Below are positions 5,788-9,208 of a stretch of 9,208 nucleotides of DNA, one piece after another. Position 1 is the stretch's first letter, and each line of letters starts with the position of its first letter. Source of the DNA: Planctomycetota bacterium (GTDB lineage: Bacteria > Planctomycetota > Phycisphaerae > Sedimentisphaerales > Anaerohalosphaeraceae); assembly GCA_030637065.1 (NCBI GenBank), contig DAOVVQ010000153.1:1-9208 (forward strand), written 5' to 3'. The position numbers and the translations under genes are program-made. The notes under the pieces were generated by a model. The model had not been told where the DNA came from and did not search any database. It was given only the letters and a program-made list of their open reading frames with translations.

Positions 5788-5812
5788 CCGGTGGCTTGTT
5801 GGAAATGGCTAA

Positions 5813-7510
5813 TTGAAGAGATTCGGTCGAAATGATTTTTTATTGACGCTGCTTGCCTTTGTCGCCAGTGCGCTGATGCTGACGGTGATCCAGGTGCCGT
5901 TTCGGCTTGGTTTTTTGGCTTGGATCTGCATGGTTCCCTTCATTCTGGTAAGCAGCCCGAAGGCTTCTGCCTGGCGGCTTGTGTGGATGTCATATCTGGT
6001 CTCGTCGGTTTACTGGCTGGCGAATTTGTATTGGGTCAGCCTGGTGACGGTGCCGGGGCAGGTGCTGCTGAGTCTTTCGTTGGGGCTGTACTGGCCGGTG
6101 CTGTCACTGGCGGTTAGATACTGCCGCAAGAAGAAGGCTGTGGTGCTCTTCGTGATGGTTCCGATCCTGCTCGTTGGCGCCGAGGCGTGGCAGGGCATAA
6201 TATATACGGGTTTTAACTGGCGTCTTCTGGCCCACAGCCAATGGGCCAATCTCAGGGTCATCCAGATCGTAGATATCTTCGGGGCGTTGGGGGTTTCGCT
6301 GCTGATCGCCGCGGTCAACGGCCTGGCCGCCGGGCTTGTTATCGATGCAGCTTCGAAGAGCGGCAGCGGTCTTTTCAGGACAGCCAACATTGTAAAGGTC
6401 GCCATTACCGCCGGGCTGGTCGCAGCGACGCTGGTCTACGGGACCAAACGCATCAACGAGACACCGGACCACCTCGAACCGGGACCGATGGTCGGGGCGG
6501 TTCAGTCGAATATACCGTCGCAGGTCAAGGAGTTAGCCGAGGCCGGCGAAATGATACTCGAGGAGGTACTGAATCTCAGCAATGCCTGCATCGATGCCGG
6601 GGCCGAGCTTATCGCCTGGCCCGAGACGATAGTGGCGGCGTCGCTGAACAAGAGCTATCTGGGGCTTTGCCAGGAAGGGACGATGCCGGTAATATTCGAT
6701 CGGGTCATTTCAGCACATACGATGGACCGCGTTTATGTGCTTTTGGGGGCCCACGCCGTGGACGTTGTCTTCCACGACGATGAACCTGTCGTGCTGGACC
6801 GCTACAATTCGGCCTATTTCTACCGTCCCGACGGCAGTGGCAGCGACAAACGCTACGACAAGATACACCTGGTTCCTTACGGCGAGTATATACCCATGAA
6901 AGACACATTCCCGCTGATCTACGACCTGGCGATGAAGCTGAGTCCCTACGATTACGATTATCACCTGACCAAAGGCACGGAATATACGAGGTTCATGATG
7001 CGAAGCGGCGATCGTGCCTTCGGTTTTGGCTGCCTGATCTGCTATGAAGATACCGACCCGGATGTGACAAGGAAGATGGTCGTTGACGAAACGGGCGAAA
7101 AGCAGGCCGACTGGCTGGTCAATATCAGCAACGACGGCTGGTATGTCAAGTATGAGGATGGCAAGGTGCTGCCCAGTGCGGAGTTGAGCCAGCGGACCGC
7201 GATCAGCGTTTTTCGTGCGATCGAGAACCGGGTCAGCATCCTTCGCAGTGTAAATACGGGGATAAGCTGTCTGATCGATTCGACGGGCATGTTGCGCGAT
7301 GGCTTCGCCGGCGGCGATCTGCCCGATGCCGTAATGGCAAGACAGGGGATGGCTGGGTGGTTTGTCGACAGGATCGATGTTGACGACAGGGTGACTTTTT
7401 TCAGCACGCACGGTCAGCTTATTGCCATTTGCTGCCGGGCGCTGTTTGTTATCGCAATCGTCTTTACTATAGCGGACCTGTTTAGAAAGAATCGACGGGA
7501 GGCAATATGA
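5813..7510 (+). CDS. lnt: Apolipoprotein N-acyltransferase
   Basis: Lnt transfers the third acyl chain from phospholipid to the N-terminal cysteine of lipoproteins, in the inner membrane facing the periplasm. The product is 565 aa (E. coli Lnt is 512). Hydrophobic helices fill residues about 9-205, followed by a nitrilase-like domain from about 225 and a final membrane helix near 535-556. The catalytic triad is visible: Glu271 in WPET, Lys350 in YDKIHLVPYGEY and Cys410 in LICYED, matching E. coli Glu267, Lys335 and Cys387. NISNDGWY and RAIENRVSILRSVNTGIS are also family signatures. The start is TTG at 5813, immediately after an in-frame TAA at 5810-5812; it gives a basic N-terminus before the first helix, though the ribosome site (GGAAATGG) is weak. 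The upstream islet ends almost at the start codon, so the original lnt promoter may have been displaced. The stop overlaps the next start (ATGA). Confidence 0.94.
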   Translation: MKRFGRNDFLLTLLAFVASALMLTVIQVPFRLGFLAWICMVPFILVSSPKASAWRLVWMSYLVSSVYWLANLYWVSLVTVPGQVLLSLSLGLYWPVLSLAVRYCRKKKAVVLFVMVPILLVGAEAWQGIIYTGFNWRLLAHSQWANLRVIQIVDIFGALGVSLLIAAVNGLAAGLVIDAASKSGSGLFRTANIVKVAITAGLVAATLVYGTKRINETPDHLEPGPMVGAVQSNIPSQVKELAEAGEMILEEVLNLSNACIDAGAELIAWPETIVAASLNKSYLGLCQEGTMPVIFDRVISAHTMDRVYVLLGAHAVDVVFHDDEPVVLDRYNSAYFYRPDGSGSDKRYDKIHLVPYGEYIPMKDTFPLIYDLAMKLSPYDYDYHLTKGTEYTRFMMRSGDRAFGFGCLICYEDTDPDVTRKMVVDETGEKQADWLVNISNDGWYVKYEDGKVLPSAELSQRTAISVFRAIENRVSILRSVNTGISCLIDSTGMLRDGFAGGDLPDAVMARQGMAGWFVDRIDVDDRVTFFSTHGQLIAICCRALFVIAIVFTIADLFRKNRREAI

Positions 7511-8484
7511 ACATGAAGAATCCGATTATGATCGCAGCGATTTTTATGGCTATTCTCTGGTGCGGATGTACTGAAAGCCTGACTGTCAAGAGCAGAGACA
7601 TCGACCCAGCCGGGCTCAGAGAGCGGGCCCTTGACACGGTGCGGCTGGCACTGGTCGATGAAAACGGACAGGTAAAGAGCAATGCCATCGAGGTGGTGGC
7701 GACAACCGGCAACAGGCAGCTCATGCCGCTGGTGATACGCCTGCTGAAAGACGATTCGTTAGCGGTAAGGTTTGCGGCATCGGCAGCGATCGGGGATGTG
7801 AGGTATTCGGCGGGGAAATATCCCGTGCGAGGCCTTATGAAGGACGGCAATCCGAATATCCGCATCGCAGCCGCCTATGCACTGACCCGGCTCGGGGAAA
7901 AGCAATATGCCGACGTGGTCCGCTCGGCGGCGATGAGCCCGGACCAGTTTGTGCGAGCAAACGCGGTGGTGCTGCTGGGCAAACTCGGAGACAAGAACAA
8001 CCTGGATCTCTTATACCAAACACTCCGCGATCCGGATTCGGCGGACAGGATCAAGATCCAGACCCTGGAATCGATAGCGAAACTGGGCGACGAGAAGGTT
8101 TATCAGCGATTGTGGGCGCTTTTGATCAGCAAGTATGCCGATGACCGGGTTATGGGCATAAAGGCAATGGGGGCACTGAAAACGAAGGACGCGAGGGATT
8201 CGCTGATAAAAATGCTCTACGACGACATTACGGAGGTTCGTTTGGCGGCGGCCGAGCAGCTTGCCCGACTCGGCGACAATACGGGCAGGGTGGAGGTCGA
8301 GGATTATTTCAAGTCAAATTCGGGCGGTTTTAACGAGACGTCGGTGGCAAATATAATGGCGACAATGGCGATCGGGCAAATGGGTGGAGACTCCCTGACG
8401 CGGTTTCTGCCTGGGCTGTTGGAGAGCGAATCCAGGATAATAAGGCTGGTTGCGGCCCAATCTGTGCTGCTACTGACCGGATGA
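7507..8484 (+). CDS. HEAT-repeat protein, putative lipoprotein or membrane-anchored
   Basis: A 325-aa protein with an N-terminal hydrophobic segment (residues about 5-19) ending in WCGC at Cys21. This may be a lipoprotein signal, although Trp at -3 is not typical. From about residue 55 to the end it consists of HEAT-like helical repeats of about 30-35 residues, each with the V-R-x-A-A-A-x-A-L pattern: VRFAASAAIGDV, IRIAAAYALTRLG, VRANAVVLLGKLG, VMGIKAMGALK, VRLAAAEQLARLG and IRLVAAQSVLLL. Such repeats form a solenoid that binds proteins; no enzyme motif is present. The partner is unknown. The ATG overlaps the lnt stop (ATGA), with GGGAGG at 7497-7502 four bases upstream; a second ATG at 7513 is also well placed. 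The overlap suggests translational coupling with lnt. If it is a lipoprotein it would be a substrate of Lnt. Confidence 0.85.
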   Translation: MNMKNPIMIAAIFMAILWCGCTESLTVKSRDIDPAGLRERALDTVRLALVDENGQVKSNAIEVVATTGNRQLMPLVIRLLKDDSLAVRFAASAAIGDVRYSAGKYPVRGLMKDGNPNIRIAAAYALTRLGEKQYADVVRSAAMSPDQFVRANAVVLLGKLGDKNNLDLLYQTLRDPDSADRIKIQTLESIAKLGDEKVYQRLWALLISKYADDRVMGIKAMGALKTKDARDSLIKMLYDDITEVRLAAAEQLARLGDNTGRVEVEDYFKSNSGGFNETSVANIMATMAIGQMGGDSLTRFLPGLLESESRIIRLVAAQSVLLLTG

Positions 8485-8874
8485 TCTGCCATCGGGCCCC
8501 GTTTAGTTCTGAATAAAGAATGCCCGGTTTAGGCTGGCATCGCTGATTTCAGCAATAACAGGCGGGTCGATTAAGCAATTAGCGGACAAAACGCCGATAA
8601 AACCTGACAGGGAATTTGTTTGTTTTTTCAGATAAGACACGGGTAATATGGGCTGGGGTGGGGTGATATGGCCGGTGGCGGGCGAAATGTAAAGGTTTAT
8701 GGTATAATATTTTAGCGAACGGCAAAAATAGCTTGACCCTGCCGGCGATGTAATATAGAATCTTGTTTGAATTCTGTTGGCGGAAACAGCGTAATAGAGG
8801 CTGGGGTGCCGGTTTTTATTACAGGAGGGGTTTTTGTCAGTTTTGCGACTAATCACGATGAAAGGAGTTTAGAT
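8485..8874. other. 390-nt intergenic region between the HEAT-repeat gene and the next gene
   Basis: No convincing coding region is seen on either strand. A TATAAT at 8703-8708 lacks a good -35 partner. A good promoter lies at 8733-8761. The 10-mer GGCTGGGGTG occurs at 8651-8660 and 8799-8808. A T-rich run at 8617-8629 has no strong stem before it, so I do not call a terminator. The leader from about 8768 to 8874 is some 107 nt long, and I recognise no riboswitch in it. Confidence 0.5.
8733..8761 (+). promoter_or_regulatory. Sigma-70-type promoter for the coiled-coil membrane protein gene
   Basis: TTGACC at 8733-8738 and TAGAAT at 8756-8761 are exactly 17 bp apart, each five of six to consensus. 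Transcription would begin near 8768, giving a leader of about 107 nt. This indicates that the last gene is transcribed separately from the lnt-HEAT pair. Confidence 0.6.
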
Positions 8875-9208
8875 TTGAGTGCCCTTACCAAGATAATGAT
8901 CTTCTTGCTGTCTCTGTTTTCTTTATTCCTCTGTGGGACGGTGGTGACCTATGTTGGCAATGCCAGCAACTACAAGGAACTGATGGAAGAACAGGCGGGT
9001 ATCAACGATGCGATTTCTGCGGATAATGTCAGCCTGCAACGCCAGTACACAGAGAAAATGACGCTGATCGAGCAACTGAAAGCTGAGTCTAATGACCGGA
9101 TCCAGCTTCTGGAAGACCAGATCAACCAGCTTGATGTCGAAAAGCGAAATGCGGAGCGAAAGAGTCTCGAATACGCCGGTAGAGTCAACAGTTGGGTTGG
9201 CGTGGTTA
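8875..9208 (+). CDS. Membrane-anchored coiled-coil protein, N-terminal part (3' end outside window)
   Basis: The frame starts at TTG 8875, with a strong AAAGGAG (8861-8867) seven bases upstream, and stays open to the end of the window (111 codons). The first residues (SALTK) precede a hydrophobic helix at about 6-28 (IMIFLLSLFSLFLCGTVVTYV), probably an uncleaved signal anchor. From about residue 33 the chain is polar and helical with heptad-like leucines and many Glu, Gln and Lys residues (MEEQAGINDAI, then LIEQLKAESNDRIQLLEDQI), a predicted coiled coil facing the periplasm. I recognise no family. ATG at residue 8 is an alternative start but has a poorer ribosome site. It has its own promoter. 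Confidence 0.75.
   Translation, partial: MSALTKIMIFLLSLFSLFLCGTVVTYVGNASNYKELMEEQAGINDAISADNVSLQRQYTEKMTLIEQLKAESNDRIQLLEDQINQLDVEKRNAERKSLEYAGRVNSWVGVV

Noticed and set aside
8485..8640. Possible terminator after the HEAT-repeat gene (CGGGCCCCG near 8493, T-run near 8625)
   Set aside because: The palindrome has no usable loop and the T-run has no strong stem before it.
8503..8856. A 117-codon open frame on the - strand in the intergenic region
   Set aside because: No domain-like pattern or ribosome site is seen; it runs through the + strand promoter and leader of the next gene and looks like chance.

Overview
The window is 9.2 kb of moderately GC-rich bacterial DNA. All supported genes lie on the + strand. 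The gene set suggests a Gram-negative-type bacterium that makes tri-acylated lipoproteins. A tig-clpP-clpP cluster, Lys-rich tails on trigger factor and ClpP1, and several small envelope lipoproteins of unrecognised family would fit a planctomycete, perhaps of the Phycisphaerae/Sedimentisphaerales type. That placement is an inference from gene content and protein flavour; no marker gene here proves it.

Region 1 (1-2397) is a protein quality-control cluster. It holds the 3' part of trigger factor (tig), then two tandem, non-identical ClpP protease subunits, both with an intact Ser-His-Asp triad. clpX, which often follows clpP, is absent. RNA hairpins sit in the tig-clpP1 gap and across the clpP2 stop codon.

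Region 2 (2467-3505) holds a lipoprotein with a coiled coil and a DxDxDG loop. Next comes a MntA-type minimal nucleotidyltransferase. Its expected HEPN toxin partner (HepT) survives only as a start codon and about ten recognisable codons, overlapping the end of mntA.

Region 3 (about 3510-5800) is a lower-GC islet: hand counts of single 60-nt lines give about 35-40% G+C, against about 60% in flanking genes. It encodes a PIN-domain nuclease-like protein with a basic C-terminal extension, then a beta-class DNA amino-methyltransferase, apparently expressed from a promoter that would give a leaderless mRNA. Directly after its stop lies a fragment of a second, diverged methyltransferase that runs up to lnt. 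The islet looks like acquired and partly decayed defence or restriction-modification-like DNA and is the most interesting part of the window.

Region 4 (5813-9208) returns to envelope functions. Apolipoprotein N-acyltransferase (lnt) is translationally coupled to a HEAT-repeat putative lipoprotein. A 390-nt non-coding stretch with a good sigma-70-type promoter follows, then the 5' part of a gene for a membrane-anchored coiled-coil protein that runs off the end. Lnt would be expected to finish acylation of any true lipoproteins made from this region, which gives the flanking chromosomal genes a loose envelope and proteostasis theme.
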